From positions 1-25,270 of the forward strand of contig JAZOQG010000087.1 of assembly GCA_045656005.1 (NCBI GenBank): DNA of 25,270 nucleotides, in the 5' to 3' direction. The position numbers and the translations under genes were made by a program. Source of the DNA: JAZNQN01 sp045656005. Lineage in GTDB: Bacteria > Bacillota > Clostridia > UMGS1883 > UMGS1540. Below are positions 8,151-15,983 of the stretch, piece after piece; the first letter of the stretch is position 1, and each line of letters starts with the position of its first letter. The notes beneath the pieces were generated by a model. That model ran no database searches. It saw nothing but the letters and a program-made list of their open reading frames with translations, and was not told the DNA's origin.

Positions 8151-8192
8151 AATTAGGATATATGATATAAGGCGAAATTTAGGTTTTGTGTT

Positions 8193-8585
8193 ATGAAACA
8201 AGAAGGAATTGTTTTAAAAACTGAAAAAGACAGAGCTTTGGTCAGGTTTTCCCGTATATCTGCATGCGGAGAAAATTGCAGAAGTTGCGGCATGTGCGGC
8301 ACGGAAAGCGAAAAGTGGGTAATAAATACCATTGGCGCAAAAGAAGGGGAGAAGGTTTTGGTTTTCCTTGAAAGCAAATATATGCTTTTAATGTGCGCAC
8401 TCGCATATCTTTTGCCCACGTTGGTGCTGATTTTAGGGTTTTGGCTTTTGCGTGTTTTGGTAAAAAGCGAACCGCTTTGCGACATGTTTTCCTTGCTTCT
8501 TTTAGGTATTACTGTTTTTGCCTTTACATGTATCAAATTTAAAAGTGACAAATTCAAAAGTAAAATTGTTAAAATCAGGGAATAA
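8193..8585 (+). CDS. RseC/MucC-family membrane protein
   Basis: A 130-residue protein with a soluble N-terminal part containing four clustered cysteines (Cys25, 29, 32 and 35, in ACGENCRSCGMCG), then two membrane segments (about 62-88 and 95-115) and a basic C-terminal tail. This order (EGIV, cysteine cluster, two helices) matches the RseC/MucC (SoxR-reducing RseC) family, whose members are linked to Rnf-type electron transport and keeping iron-sulfur proteins reduced. The cysteines could bind a metal or cluster, which is inference. The ribosome binding site is weak. It is followed after 1 base by a P-loop ATPase and then by ferredoxin-dependent oxidoreductase genes, a redox context that fits. 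Confidence 0.8.
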   Translation: MKQEGIVLKTEKDRALVRFSRISACGENCRSCGMCGTESEKWVINTIGAKEGEKVLVFLESKYMLLMCALAYLLPTLVLILGFWLLRVLVKSEPLCDMFSLLLLGITVFAFTCIKFKSDKFKSKIVKIRE

Positions 8586-8586
8586 A

Positions 8587-9234
8587 ATGAGCAGAATAAA
8601 AGTAGTTACGGGGCATTTTGGCAGCGGAAAAACGGAGATTGCCATAAATTTAGCCACAGAACATAAAAATTCAATAATTGTTGACCTTGACACGGTAAAT
8701 CCCTATTACAGAACGGCAGAACACAGAGAAAAACTTCGGGGAATGGGAATAGAGGTTATAGCCTCTGAGTTTGCGGCATCAAATGTTGATATCCCTACTC
8801 TTCCTGCTGAAATCATTTCGGTTTTTGCATCTGATAAGCCATCTGTAATAGATGTCGGCGGTGATGATGACGGGGCATTTGCTCTTGGCAGATACAATAA
8901 TTTTTTCAGGGAAAACCCTTATGAAATGTATTTTGTAATCTGCGGAACAAGACCACTTACCAAAACGGCTGACGAAGTAATAGAGCTTATGCGAAATATT
9001 GAACTCGCTTCAAGACTTAAAATAACGCATCTTATAAATAACACGCATCTTTGCGATTTTACTGATGAAGAAACAGTTTTAAAAGGTCAAGCACTTGCGG
9101 AAGAAGTAAGCGAAAAAACAGGTATTCCTATTATTTTCACAACAGTACGTGAGGATTTGGCAGAAAAAATACAAAATAAGATAAATAATCCCGTCAGGGG
9201 AATTAAGTTATATATTAATATGGAAAGGAAGTAA
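8587..9234 (+). CDS. P-loop ATPase of the MinD/ArsA/CobQ-like (SIMIBI) class
   Basis: The 215 residues contain Walker A GHFGSGKT (9-16), then VDLDTVNPYYRTAE (32-45), resembling the deviant switch region of MinD/ParA-type ATPases, and VIDVGGDDDGAFALG (88-102) as the likely Walker B/switch II. The C-terminal half includes a THLINNTHLCDFT-like base-specificity region. The start is ATG 8587, with AGGGA just upstream; the open frame extends to 8518 inside the preceding gene. It is packed 1 base after the RseC-like gene and 5 bases before the ferredoxin subunit, implying a role with the 2-oxoacid:ferredoxin oxidoreductase, such as maturation or cluster delivery. This role is inference; the client is unknown. 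Confidence 0.75.
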   Translation: MSRIKVVTGHFGSGKTEIAINLATEHKNSIIVDLDTVNPYYRTAEHREKLRGMGIEVIASEFAASNVDIPTLPAEIISVFASDKPSVIDVGGDDDGAFALGRYNNFFRENPYEMYFVICGTRPLTKTADEVIELMRNIELASRLKITHLINNTHLCDFTDEETVLKGQALAEEVSEKTGIPIIFTTVREDLAEKIQNKINNPVRGIKLYINMERK

Positions 9235-9239
9235 TCATA

Positions 9240-9446
9240 GTGCCAAAAGTAGTTTTTGACGAGGACAGATGCAAAGGCTGTGAACTTTGTGTATCAGCAT
9301 GTCCTAAAAAGATAGTTGGTATGGCAAAGGACAGAATTAACAAAAAGGGTTTTCATCCCGCCGAGGTACTTGAGCAGGATAAATGCATAGGTTGTGCTTT
9401 TTGTGCAACAATGTGTCCTGACACAGTAATTGAAGTTTACAAATAA
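9240..9446 (+). CDS. korD: 2-oxoacid:ferredoxin oxidoreductase, delta (2x[4Fe-4S] ferredoxin) subunit
   Basis: A 68-residue ferredoxin-like protein with two complete CxxCxxCxxxCP motifs (Cys11/14/17/21 and Cys49/52/55/59) for two [4Fe-4S] clusters. In KOR/VOR-type enzymes this subunit carries electrons from the thiamine-diphosphate site to soluble ferredoxin. It starts with GTG at 9240, preceded by AAAGGAAG; no ATG is available. It is followed 20 bases later by the alpha subunit. The order delta-alpha-beta-gamma is typical of clostridial KOR/VOR operons. Confidence 0.92.
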   Translation: MPKVVFDEDRCKGCELCVSACPKKIVGMAKDRINKKGFHPAEVLEQDKCIGCAFCATMCPDTVIEVYK

Positions 9447-9466
9447 TTCGAGAGGAATGATAAAAA

Positions 9467-10528
9467 ATGGGTGAAAAAGTATTAATGAAAGGTAACGAGG
9501 CAATTGCCGAAGCGGCTATCCGTGCAGGCTGTAAATTGTTTTTCGGTTATCCTATAACTCCGCAGACAGAGGTTTCTGCATACATGGCAAAGCGTTTGCC
9601 AAAAATCGGCGGCGTATTTTTGCAGGCTGAAAGTGAAGTTGCGGCTATAAACATGGTTTATGGTGCAGCATCAACAGGTAAAAGAGTTATGACCTCATCT
9701 TCAAGCCCCGGCATAAGTTTAAAACAGGAGGGTATTTCCTACATAGCAGGAAGTGACCTTCCGTGCGTAATTTTGAATATCGTTCGTGGAGGCCCCGGTC
9801 TTGGCGGCATTCAGCCTGCGCAGAGCGACTATTTTCAGGCAACAAAGGGCGGAGGACATGGTGACTACAGACTTATCGTTTTAGCTCCTGCTTCCATTCA
9901 GGAAATTGTTGATATTACAAAGGATGCTTTCGAGCTTTCCGAGAAATATCGTGTTCCCGTTATGGTGCTTGGTGACGGTATGATAGGTCAGATGATGGAG
10001 CCTATCGAGTTTGGTGACGAAGCAGAGGTAGTAGTTCCCGAGCGTGACTACGCAACAAACGGAACAGGTCTTAAGAGAGAACACAATATCACAAACTCTC
10101 TCTACATTGAGCCTGATGTGCTTGAGAAAACAGTTCTCGAAAGATATGAAAGATATGCTAAAATTGAGGAAAACGAAGTAAGAGTTGAAGAATATATGAC
10201 TGATGATGCGGAGTATGTAATTGCATCTTACGGAACAACTGCCCGTATCGCAAAAACTGCTATTGCAAAGCTCAGAGCTGAAGGCATAAAAGTAGGTCTT
10301 ATAAGACCAATAACACTCTGGCCTTTCCCAAGCAAAAACTTTGAAGAAATTTCAAAGAAGGTAAAAGGAATTTTGTCAGTTGAAATGAGCATGGGCCAGA
10401 TGGTTGAAGATGTTCGTCTTGCAGTAAACGGAAAATGCCCCGTTGATTTCTTCGGAAGAACAGGCGGCGTTGTTCCAACACCTGACGAAATAGTAAATGC
10501 ACTTAAAAAGATGAAGGAGGGCAAATAA
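9467..10528 (+). CDS. korA: 2-oxoacid:ferredoxin oxidoreductase, alpha subunit (KorA/VorB type)
   Basis: 353 residues. The N-terminal pyrimidine-binding domain of the thiamine-diphosphate fold shows GYPITPQTE (27-35), QAESEVAAINMVYGAA and TSSSSPGISLKQEG. The C-terminal domain II includes the YGTTARIAKTAI segment. With the beta subunit it oxidatively decarboxylates a 2-oxoacid to the acyl-CoA while reducing ferredoxin. The substrate (2-oxoglutarate versus branched-chain 2-oxoisovalerate) cannot be settled by eye, and both names (KorA, VorB) are used for such sequences. It is 2 bases from the beta-subunit gene. Confidence 0.93.
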   Translation: MGEKVLMKGNEAIAEAAIRAGCKLFFGYPITPQTEVSAYMAKRLPKIGGVFLQAESEVAAINMVYGAASTGKRVMTSSSSPGISLKQEGISYIAGSDLPCVILNIVRGGPGLGGIQPAQSDYFQATKGGGHGDYRLIVLAPASIQEIVDITKDAFELSEKYRVPVMVLGDGMIGQMMEPIEFGDEAEVVVPERDYATNGTGLKREHNITNSLYIEPDVLEKTVLERYERYAKIEENEVRVEEYMTDDAEYVIASYGTTARIAKTAIAKLRAEGIKVGLIRPITLWPFPSKNFEEISKKVKGILSVEMSMGQMVEDVRLAVNGKCPVDFFGRTGGVVPTPDEIVNALKKMKEGK

Positions 10529-10530
10529 TT

Positions 10531-11283
10531 ATGGAAAAAGTATTCGGAAGACCACACGCACTTTGCGACGTGCCCCTTCATTACTGCCCCGGCTGCACAC
10601 ATGGTATAATTCACCGCCTTGTTGCAGAAGTTTTAGACGAACTTGGGGTTGAGGGCAAAACAGTGGGTGTTGCGCCCGTTGGTTGCGCCGTGTTTGCGTA
10701 TAATTATTTTAACTGTGATATGATTGAGGCAGCTCACGGCAGAGCACCCGCAGTTGCAACAGGTGTTAAAAGAGCACTTCCTGACAGTGTTGTATTTACC
10801 TATCAGGGCGATGGTGATTTAGCTGCTATCGGTACTGCTGAAACAGTTCATGCGGCATCCCGTGGTGAAAATATCACAACAATATTTGTAAACAATGCTA
10901 TTTATGGTATGACAGGCGGTCAGATGGCGCCGACAACACTTCCCGGTCAGGTTACACAGACCTCTCCTTACGGAAGAGACGTTAAAACTCAGGGTAACCC
11001 TGTAAAAGTGTGCGAATTGCTCGCACAGACAGGCGGTGCTGCATATCTTGAAAGAGTTGCAGTTGACTCCGTACCTAACATAAAAAAAGCAAAAGCTGCT
11101 ATTAAAAAAGCATTTCAGTACCAGCTTGAAGGAAAGGGATATACACTTATCGAAGTGCTTTCAACCTGTCCTACAAACTGGGGACTTACTCCCACAGAGG
11201 CTATCTCATGGCTTCGTGAGAATATGATGCCCTTCTATCCTTTGGGCGTTTATAAAGATAAGGGGGCAGAGAATAATGACTAA
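10531..11283 (+). CDS. korB: 2-oxoacid:ferredoxin oxidoreductase, beta (thiamine-diphosphate) subunit
   Basis: 250 residues. HYCPGCTH (18-24) at the N-terminus is typical of the KOR/VOR beta subunit. The thiamine-diphosphate/Mg site is GDGDLAAIG (93-101) with the Asn-Asn at 121-122, matching the GDG-x(about 25)-NN pattern, followed by YGMTGGQMAPTT. It has none of the extra cysteines of fused pyruvate:ferredoxin oxidoreductases. Its stop overlaps the gamma gene start by 8 bases, which indicates translational coupling. Confidence 0.94.
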   Translation: MEKVFGRPHALCDVPLHYCPGCTHGIIHRLVAEVLDELGVEGKTVGVAPVGCAVFAYNYFNCDMIEAAHGRAPAVATGVKRALPDSVVFTYQGDGDLAAIGTAETVHAASRGENITTIFVNNAIYGMTGGQMAPTTLPGQVTQTSPYGRDVKTQGNPVKVCELLAQTGGAAYLERVAVDSVPNIKKAKAAIKKAFQYQLEGKGYTLIEVLSTCPTNWGLTPTEAISWLRENMMPFYPLGVYKDKGAENND

Positions 11284-11809
11284 TGAGATTATTATTGCAG
11301 GCTTCGGCGGTCAGGGTGTTTTGTTTGTAGGAAAAGCTCTGGCTTATACAGGACTTGCTGATGACAAAAATGTTTCATGGCTTCCGTCATACGGACCTGA
11401 AATGCGCGGCGGAACAGCAAACTGCCATGTAATCTGTTCTGATGAGCCGGTTGCATCCCCGCTTATTATTAACCCTACAACACTTTTCGCAATGAATTTG
11501 CCGTCACTTCTTAAGTTTCAAAACGATGTAGTGCCGGGTGGATACATAGTAATCGACTCAACACTTATCGACCCTTCCGAAATTACAAGAGACGATGTAA
11601 ATGTTATAGCAGTTCCTGCTGCTGCATGGGCAGAAGAAATGAATGCAAAAAAACTTGCTAACATGATACTTCTCGGTGCATATGTAGGAAAAAGCGGCTT
11701 TGTTTCTTACGAAACCTTGGAAAAGGGTGTTAAGAAGAGCATGCCTAAAAATAAACCCGAACTCTTTGAGCTTAATATGAAAGCAATAAAAAGAGGCTTT
11801 GAGGGATAA
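11276..11809 (+). CDS. korC: 2-oxoacid:ferredoxin oxidoreductase, gamma subunit
   Basis: 177 residues, the usual length for the gamma subunit. It begins with IIIAGFGGQGVLFVGKALAY (nucleotide-like glycine loop at 9-15) and carries SYGPEMRGGTANCHV (38-52), both family hallmarks. This subunit helps bind coenzyme A. It starts within the last 8 bases of the beta gene, at ATG 11276. There is no terminator in the 44 bases before pgk, so read-through into the glycolytic genes is likely. Confidence 0.94.
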   Translation: MTNEIIIAGFGGQGVLFVGKALAYTGLADDKNVSWLPSYGPEMRGGTANCHVICSDEPVASPLIINPTTLFAMNLPSLLKFQNDVVPGGYIVIDSTLIDPSEITRDDVNVIAVPAAAWAEEMNAKKLANMILLGAYVGKSGFVSYETLEKGVKKSMPKNKPELFELNMKAIKRGFEG

Positions 11810-11853
11810 TTTAATTTTGTTTAGTAAAAATTAGTATAAAAAGGAGATTTGTT

Positions 11854-13050
11854 ATGAACAAGAAAAGTATTGAAAACATTGAAGTTACAGGCAAGAGAGT
11901 GCTTGTTCGCTGCGACTTTAACGTTCCGCTTGATGCAGACAAAAACATTACAGATGAGAACAGAATTTTGGGTGCACTCCCAACAATTAAGTACCTTATA
12001 GAAAAAGGCGCAAAGGTTATTCTTTGCTCACACCTCGGTCGTCCGAAGGGAGAATTCAAACCTGAATTTTCACTTCAGCCTGTTGCAAAACGTCTTTCCG
12101 AGCACCTCGGTAAAGAAGTTAAAATGGCAACTGACGTTATCGGCGAAAGCGCAAAAGCTACTGTTGCCGCTTTAAATGACGGTGACGTTTGTCTTCTCGA
12201 AAACGTTAGATACCATGCAGAGGAAACAAAAAATGTTCCCGAATTTGCAAAAGAACTCGCTTCACTCGCTGATATTTTCGTAAATGATGCATTTGGTGCG
12301 GCTCACAGAGCACACGCATCAACTGCAGGTGTTGCAGACTACATTCCTGCAGTTTGCGGATACCTTATCCAGAAAGAAATTGAAATCATGGGTAATGCGT
12401 TAGCATCTCCTGACCGTCCGCTCGTTGCAATTCTCGGCGGTGCAAAGGTTGCTGATAAACTCGCAGTAATTTCAAACCTTCTTGAAAAATGTGATACTCT
12501 CATTATCGGTGGCGGTATGGCTTACACATTTGCAAAAGCAAGAGGTCTTGAAGTTGGTACATCACTCGTTGACGATGAAAAAATCGACTACTGTAAAGAA
12601 ATGCTTGAAAAAGCAGAAAAACTCGGCAAAAAGATTTTGCTCCCTGTTGACAATGCGGCGCTCAGCTCTTTCCCAGACCCAATTGATGCAGAAGTAAATC
12701 CTGTAAACGTTGATGCTGACAACTTCCCTGCTGATATGATGGGACTTGACATCGGCGAAAAAACACAGGAAATCTTTGCTGATGCAGTTAAAAATGCAAA
12801 AACAGTTATCTGGAACGGACCTATGGGTGTGTTTGAAAACCCAACACTTGCAAAAGGTACTATTGCAGTTGCTAAAGCACTTGCAGAAACAGATGCAGTT
12901 ACAATTATCGGCGGCGGCGACAGCGCAGCAGCAGTTAAAAAGCTTGGCTTTGCAGATAAAATGACACATATTTCAACAGGTGGCGGTGCTTCCCTCGAAT
13001 TCCTCGAAGGAAAGGTACTCCCAGGTATTGACTGCCTCGAAGACAAATAA
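11854..13050 (+). CDS. pgk: Phosphoglycerate kinase
   Basis: This glycolytic enzyme makes ATP and 3-phosphoglycerate from 1,3-bisphosphoglycerate. The 398 residues match the family. Visible are VRCDFNVPLD near the N-terminus, SHLGRPKG, the NDAFGAAHRAHAST region, ILGGAKVADKL, WNGPMGVFE, and the C-terminal GGGDSAAAV and STGGGASLEFLEGK nucleotide-binding segments. The ribosome binding site is AAAAGGAG. It is the first of pgk-tpiA-gpmI-eno. In many Firmicutes gapA stands immediately upstream; here the neighbour is the oxidoreductase gamma gene. Confidence 0.98.
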   Translation: MNKKSIENIEVTGKRVLVRCDFNVPLDADKNITDENRILGALPTIKYLIEKGAKVILCSHLGRPKGEFKPEFSLQPVAKRLSEHLGKEVKMATDVIGESAKATVAALNDGDVCLLENVRYHAEETKNVPEFAKELASLADIFVNDAFGAAHRAHASTAGVADYIPAVCGYLIQKEIEIMGNALASPDRPLVAILGGAKVADKLAVISNLLEKCDTLIIGGGMAYTFAKARGLEVGTSLVDDEKIDYCKEMLEKAEKLGKKILLPVDNAALSSFPDPIDAEVNPVNVDADNFPADMMGLDIGEKTQEIFADAVKNAKTVIWNGPMGVFENPTLAKGTIAVAKALAETDAVTIIGGGDSAAAVKKLGFADKMTHISTGGGASLEFLEGKVLPGIDCLEDK

Positions 13051-13062
13051 TCTATCGGTTGC

Positions 13063-13269
13063 TAAAAATGCACAGAGCATACAAAGCAAAGTTAAGTTGT
13101 TTTAGTTTGTGCGAATATTTTATATGTTAAATTAATGAATAAATTCAAATAAATTTGAATTTAAAAATTTATTTGCTTTGTATTTTGAACAAACTTCACC
13201 TCTCGGCGTATCTCATACGCCTTCGGGGAACCCCTGCGGGTTCAGTTTGTCCAATCTGCACTATTTTTA
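13063..13269 (-). repeat. Three-way-junction repeat element, copy 1
   Basis: This ~207-base element lies between pgk and tpiA. Closing helix: A-run plus CAGA (13073-13076) with TCTG (13255-13258) plus T-run. Arm P2: 12 perfect bp, 13079-13090 with 13172-13183, enclosing an A/T-rich 10-bp palindrome (13141-13162). Arm P1: 13190-13200 with 13239-13249, 9 of 11 pairs with a central 2x2 mismatch, enclosing a 7-bp hairpin (13205-13211/13215-13221) and a short GC-rich inserted hairpin. Joining segments are 2, 6 and 5 bases. Minus-strand orientation is preferred because of comparison with copies 2 and 3. It is antisense to the pgk-tpiA transcript. Confidence 0.75.
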
Positions 13270-13305
13270 TCGAACCGAATAACAAGAATAAAGGAGAAAT
13301 TAAAA

Positions 13306-14052
13306 ATGGCTAAAAATAAACTTGCCGCAGGTAACTGGAAAATGAATATGTTACCCTCACAGTGTGGCGCTTTCATAAAAGAACTTGCAGATAGTGCGAA
13401 AGATGCAAAAAACGATATTCTCGTTTGCCCAACAGCAGTTTGCCTTCCCGCAGCAGTTGAAGCTGCAAAAGGCACAAATATCAAAGTTGGTGCACAGAAC
13501 ATGTACTTTGAAGAAAAGGGTGCTTTCACAGGCGAAATCGCACCCGACATGCTTTGTGACATCGGTGTAACACATGTTATTATCGGTCACTCCGAGAGAA
13601 GAGAATACTTCGCTGAAACAGACGAAACTGTTAACAAGAAAGTTCTTAAGGCTCTTGAAAAAGGTCTTACACCTGTACTTTGCTGCGGTGAAACACTTGA
13701 GCAGAGAAAAAATGGCATTACAATCGAGTTTATCAGAACTCAGATGAAAATTGCTCTTCGTGGCATTTCCAAAGATGATATTACTAAAGTTGTTATAGCT
13801 TACGAGCCAATCTGGGCTATCGGCACAGGCGAAACTGCAACACCTGAGCAGGCAAACGAAGTTTGCTCCGCTATCCGTGCTCTTCTTAAAGAGCTTTATG
13901 GCGAAGTAGCGGCAGACGTTGTAATTCTTTACGGCGGCAGCGTTAATGCTAAAAATGCGGCAGAGCTTTTCGCTTGCAGCGACATTGATGGCGGTCTCGT
14001 TGGCGGTGCATCGTTGAAAGTTGACGATTTTACTGTAATCGCTAATGCTTAA
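13306..14052 (+). CDS. tpiA: Triosephosphate isomerase
   Basis: This enzyme interconverts dihydroxyacetone phosphate and glyceraldehyde 3-phosphate. At 248 residues it has the standard TIM-barrel length. Catalytic residues are all present: Asn10/Lys12 in GNWKMN, His95 in GHSERREYF and Glu167 in YEPIWAIGTG; the phosphate-binding YGGSVN and GGLVGGASL close the barrel. The start ATG follows AAAGGAG. It is separated from pgk by 255 bases filled mainly by the structured repeat. Confidence 0.98.
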   Translation: MAKNKLAAGNWKMNMLPSQCGAFIKELADSAKDAKNDILVCPTAVCLPAAVEAAKGTNIKVGAQNMYFEEKGAFTGEIAPDMLCDIGVTHVIIGHSERREYFAETDETVNKKVLKALEKGLTPVLCCGETLEQRKNGITIEFIRTQMKIALRGISKDDITKVVIAYEPIWAIGTGETATPEQANEVCSAIRALLKELYGEVAADVVILYGGSVNAKNAAELFACSDIDGGLVGGASLKVDDFTVIANA

Positions 14053-14066
14053 TTTTTGTATATACT

Positions 14067-14092
14067 ATGGGCGGATAGAATTATCCGTCCAT
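14067..14092 (+). other. 11-bp intergenic hairpin between tpiA and gpmI
   Basis: The arms 14067-14077 and 14082-14092 pair along 11 bp with one G.U pair and a 4-base loop. The G.U exists only in plus-strand RNA. No U-run follows, so it is not a standard terminator; it could be an mRNA processing or stability hairpin. Confidence 0.5.
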
Positions 14093-14117
14093 AACTTTGC
14101 ATGAAAGGAAAAATAAT

Positions 14118-15626
14118 ATGAGCAAAAAACTCGTTTCACTTATTATACTTGACGGATTTGGAAATTCAGATGAGACAGTTGGCAATGCTATCAAAGCGGC
14201 AAACACTCCAAATCTCGATAAAATTTTTAAAGAAAACCCCACAACACTTATAAATGCAAGCGGTCTTCATGTTGGACTTCCTGACGGACAGATGGGTAAC
14301 AGCGAAGTAGGTCACACAAACATAGGTGCAGGAAGAATAGTTTATCAGGAACTTACAAGAATTACAAAATCCATAGAAGATGGCGATTTCTTCAAAAATG
14401 AAGCACTTTTAAATGCGACAGAAAACTGCAAGAAAAATGATAGCGCAATCCACTTTATCGGTCTTTTGTCAGATGGCGGTGTTCACTCACACATAAACCA
14501 CCTTGCAGGTCTTATTGAAATGGCAAAAAGAGAAGGTCTTTCAAAAGTTTATGTTCATGCTATTATGGATGGACGTGACGTTTCTCCCGTATCAGGTGCA
14601 GGATTTATCCGTGAGATAGAGAGCAAAATGCAGGAAATCGGTGCAGGTAAAATAGCATCCGTTATGGGAAGATACTACGCAATGGACCGTGACAACAGAT
14701 GGGAAAGAGTTGAAAAGGGATATTCTGCTATGATTGGCAAGGCAGATATATGCGAAAATGCCGCAGAATATGTTGAGGCTTCTTACAAAGGCGATGTAAC
14801 AGACGAATTTATAATTCCCGCATACTGCGGAGAGGGAGCAATAAAGGAAAACGATTCAGTAGTATTCTTTAACTTCCGCCCAGACAGAGCAAGAGAAATT
14901 ACAAGAGTGTTTGTTGATACTTCGTTTGAAGGCTTTGCGAGAGAATATTTCCCCGTAAAATATGTTTGTATGACACAGTATGATGCAACAATGCCAAACG
15001 TTTTGGTTGCATTTAAACCCCAGACACTTGAAAATACATTTGGTGAATATATTTCGCGCCTTGGCAAAAAACAGCTCCGTATTGCAGAAACAGAGAAGTA
15101 TGCACACGTTACATTCTTCTTTAACGGTGGCGTTGAAACAACTTTTGAAGGCGAGGACAGAGTTTTAATTCCTTCGCCAAAGGTTGCAACTTATGACCTT
15201 CAGCCAGAAATGAGCGCTCCCGAGGTTTGCAGTGCAGTTATTGAAAAAATCAACAGCGGTGAATATGATAACATCATATTAAACTTTGCAAACTGTGACA
15301 TGGTAGGTCACACAGGTGTTTTTGAGGCGGCAGTAAAAGCCGTTGAAACTGTTGATACCTGCGTTGCTAAGGTGATTGATGCTATAAAAGCACAGGGCGG
15401 TGTAGCAATTATAACTGCCGACCATGGTAATGCAGATAAAATGCTTGAGGATGATGGTGTAGCAGTATTTACTGCACACACAACAAACCCTGTACCACTC
15501 ACAGTAGTAGGATACGATTGCCAGCTTCGTGAGGGCGGTGCACTTTGTGATATTGCACCTACAATGCTCCAGATTATGGAAGTAGAAAAACCTGCTGAAA
15601 TGAGCGGAAAATCACTTATAAAATAA
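14118..15626 (+). CDS. gpmI: 2,3-bisphosphoglycerate-independent phosphoglycerate mutase
   Basis: This Mn-dependent enzyme converts 3-phosphoglycerate to 2-phosphoglycerate via a phosphoserine intermediate. The 502 residues match the family's ~510. LDGFG with metal ligand Asp12 opens the phosphatase domain, and MGNSEVGH places the catalytic serine at Ser62, the canonical position. HAIMDGRD, FFNFRPDRARE, NCDMVGHTG and the TADHGNAD metal site follow. I chose ATG 14118, preceded by AAAGGAA; an in-frame TTG at 14097 has no better site. It ends at a strong terminator, making it the probable last gene of the long operon. Confidence 0.98.
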   Translation: MSKKLVSLIILDGFGNSDETVGNAIKAANTPNLDKIFKENPTTLINASGLHVGLPDGQMGNSEVGHTNIGAGRIVYQELTRITKSIEDGDFFKNEALLNATENCKKNDSAIHFIGLLSDGGVHSHINHLAGLIEMAKREGLSKVYVHAIMDGRDVSPVSGAGFIREIESKMQEIGAGKIASVMGRYYAMDRDNRWERVEKGYSAMIGKADICENAAEYVEASYKGDVTDEFIIPAYCGEGAIKENDSVVFFNFRPDRAREITRVFVDTSFEGFAREYFPVKYVCMTQYDATMPNVLVAFKPQTLENTFGEYISRLGKKQLRIAETEKYAHVTFFFNGGVETTFEGEDRVLIPSPKVATYDLQPEMSAPEVCSAVIEKINSGEYDNIILNFANCDMVGHTGVFEAAVKAVETVDTCVAKVIDAIKAQGGVAIITADHGNADKMLEDDGVAVFTAHTTNPVPLTVVGYDCQLREGGALCDIAPTMLQIMEVEKPAEMSGKSLIK

Positions 15627-15635
15627 ATTCAAACA

Positions 15636-15676
15636 AAAAATCGGCTATGACAAATTTTGTCATAGCCAATTTTTTT
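15636..15676 (+). terminator. Intrinsic terminator after gpmI
   Basis: GGCTATGACA (15643-15652) pairs perfectly with 15658-15667 around a 5-base loop, preceded by an A-run and followed by AATTTTTTT (15668-15676). Confidence 0.93.
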
Positions 15677-15718
15677 GAGAAAGTATTTGACTGTGGTGAC
15701 TAAAAGAGCTCTCACCGC

Positions 15719-15748
15719 AAAAAAAAATGTGCGGCATGAAGCCGCACA
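15719..15748 (-). terminator. Intrinsic terminator of the minus-strand small RNA
   Basis: An 8-bp GC-rich stem (15741-15748 with 15728-15735) and a 5-base loop, followed on the minus strand by nine consecutive U residues (15727-15719). On the plus strand the run is A, so it acts only on the minus strand. Confidence 0.85.
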
Positions 15749-15873
15749 GAAAAATGCACGACTCCTGTCGCCAAACATATTTCAATTCCAAACAAAGAAT
15801 GTGAAAAAAGAGCATGCATTTTTACCGAAAAAAATACACCCTTTGAATGGAAATATAGAAATAATGTTTGGCA
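15719..15873 (-). ncRNA. Candidate small RNA on the minus strand between gpmI and eno
   Basis: This 357-base gap (15627-15983) has no credible gene. On the minus strand there is a promoter at 15908-15880, then a ~150-base transcript. Its 5' end (15872-15858) pairs over 14 bp, with one bulge, with 15783-15770. Inside are a 5+5 bp stem (15786-15797 with 15841-15852, split by a 2x2 loop) and an apical hairpin (15816-15823 with 15830-15837). One pair in that hairpin is G.U on the minus strand but C.A on the plus strand, which supports minus orientation. A small hairpin with an AGGA loop (15770-15759) and a terminator (15748-15719) follow. I cannot assign it to a known RNA family; the target is unknown. 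Confidence 0.65.
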
Positions 15874-15879
15874 ATTATT

Positions 15880-15908
15880 ATTTTATCACAGTTTAATTTT
15901 TTTGTCTA
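15880..15908 (-). promoter_or_regulatory. Predicted promoter of the minus-strand small RNA
   Basis: On the minus strand TAGACA (15908-15903; 5 of 6 to consensus), an exact 17-base spacer and TAAAAT (15885-15880; 5 of 6). The predicted start at about 15873 coincides with the first base of the RNA's closing stem. Confidence 0.65.
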
Positions 15909-15983
15909 CAATTTTTATAAAAAAACACATAAAATCTCTCTTTTGGTAAAAAATAACGATAAATAACCGATAGGGGGAGTTTT

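Noticed and set aside
15719..15873. 6S RNA as identity of the minus-strand RNA
   Set aside because: The size fits, but the interior is mostly paired rather than an open central bubble, and I see none of the features that would let me call it with confidence.
15675..15896. Plus-strand 73-codon open frame in the gpmI-eno gap
   Set aside because: It has no ribosome binding site, starts with TTG, and runs through the gpmI terminator edge and several perfect hairpins that are better explained by the minus-strand small RNA.
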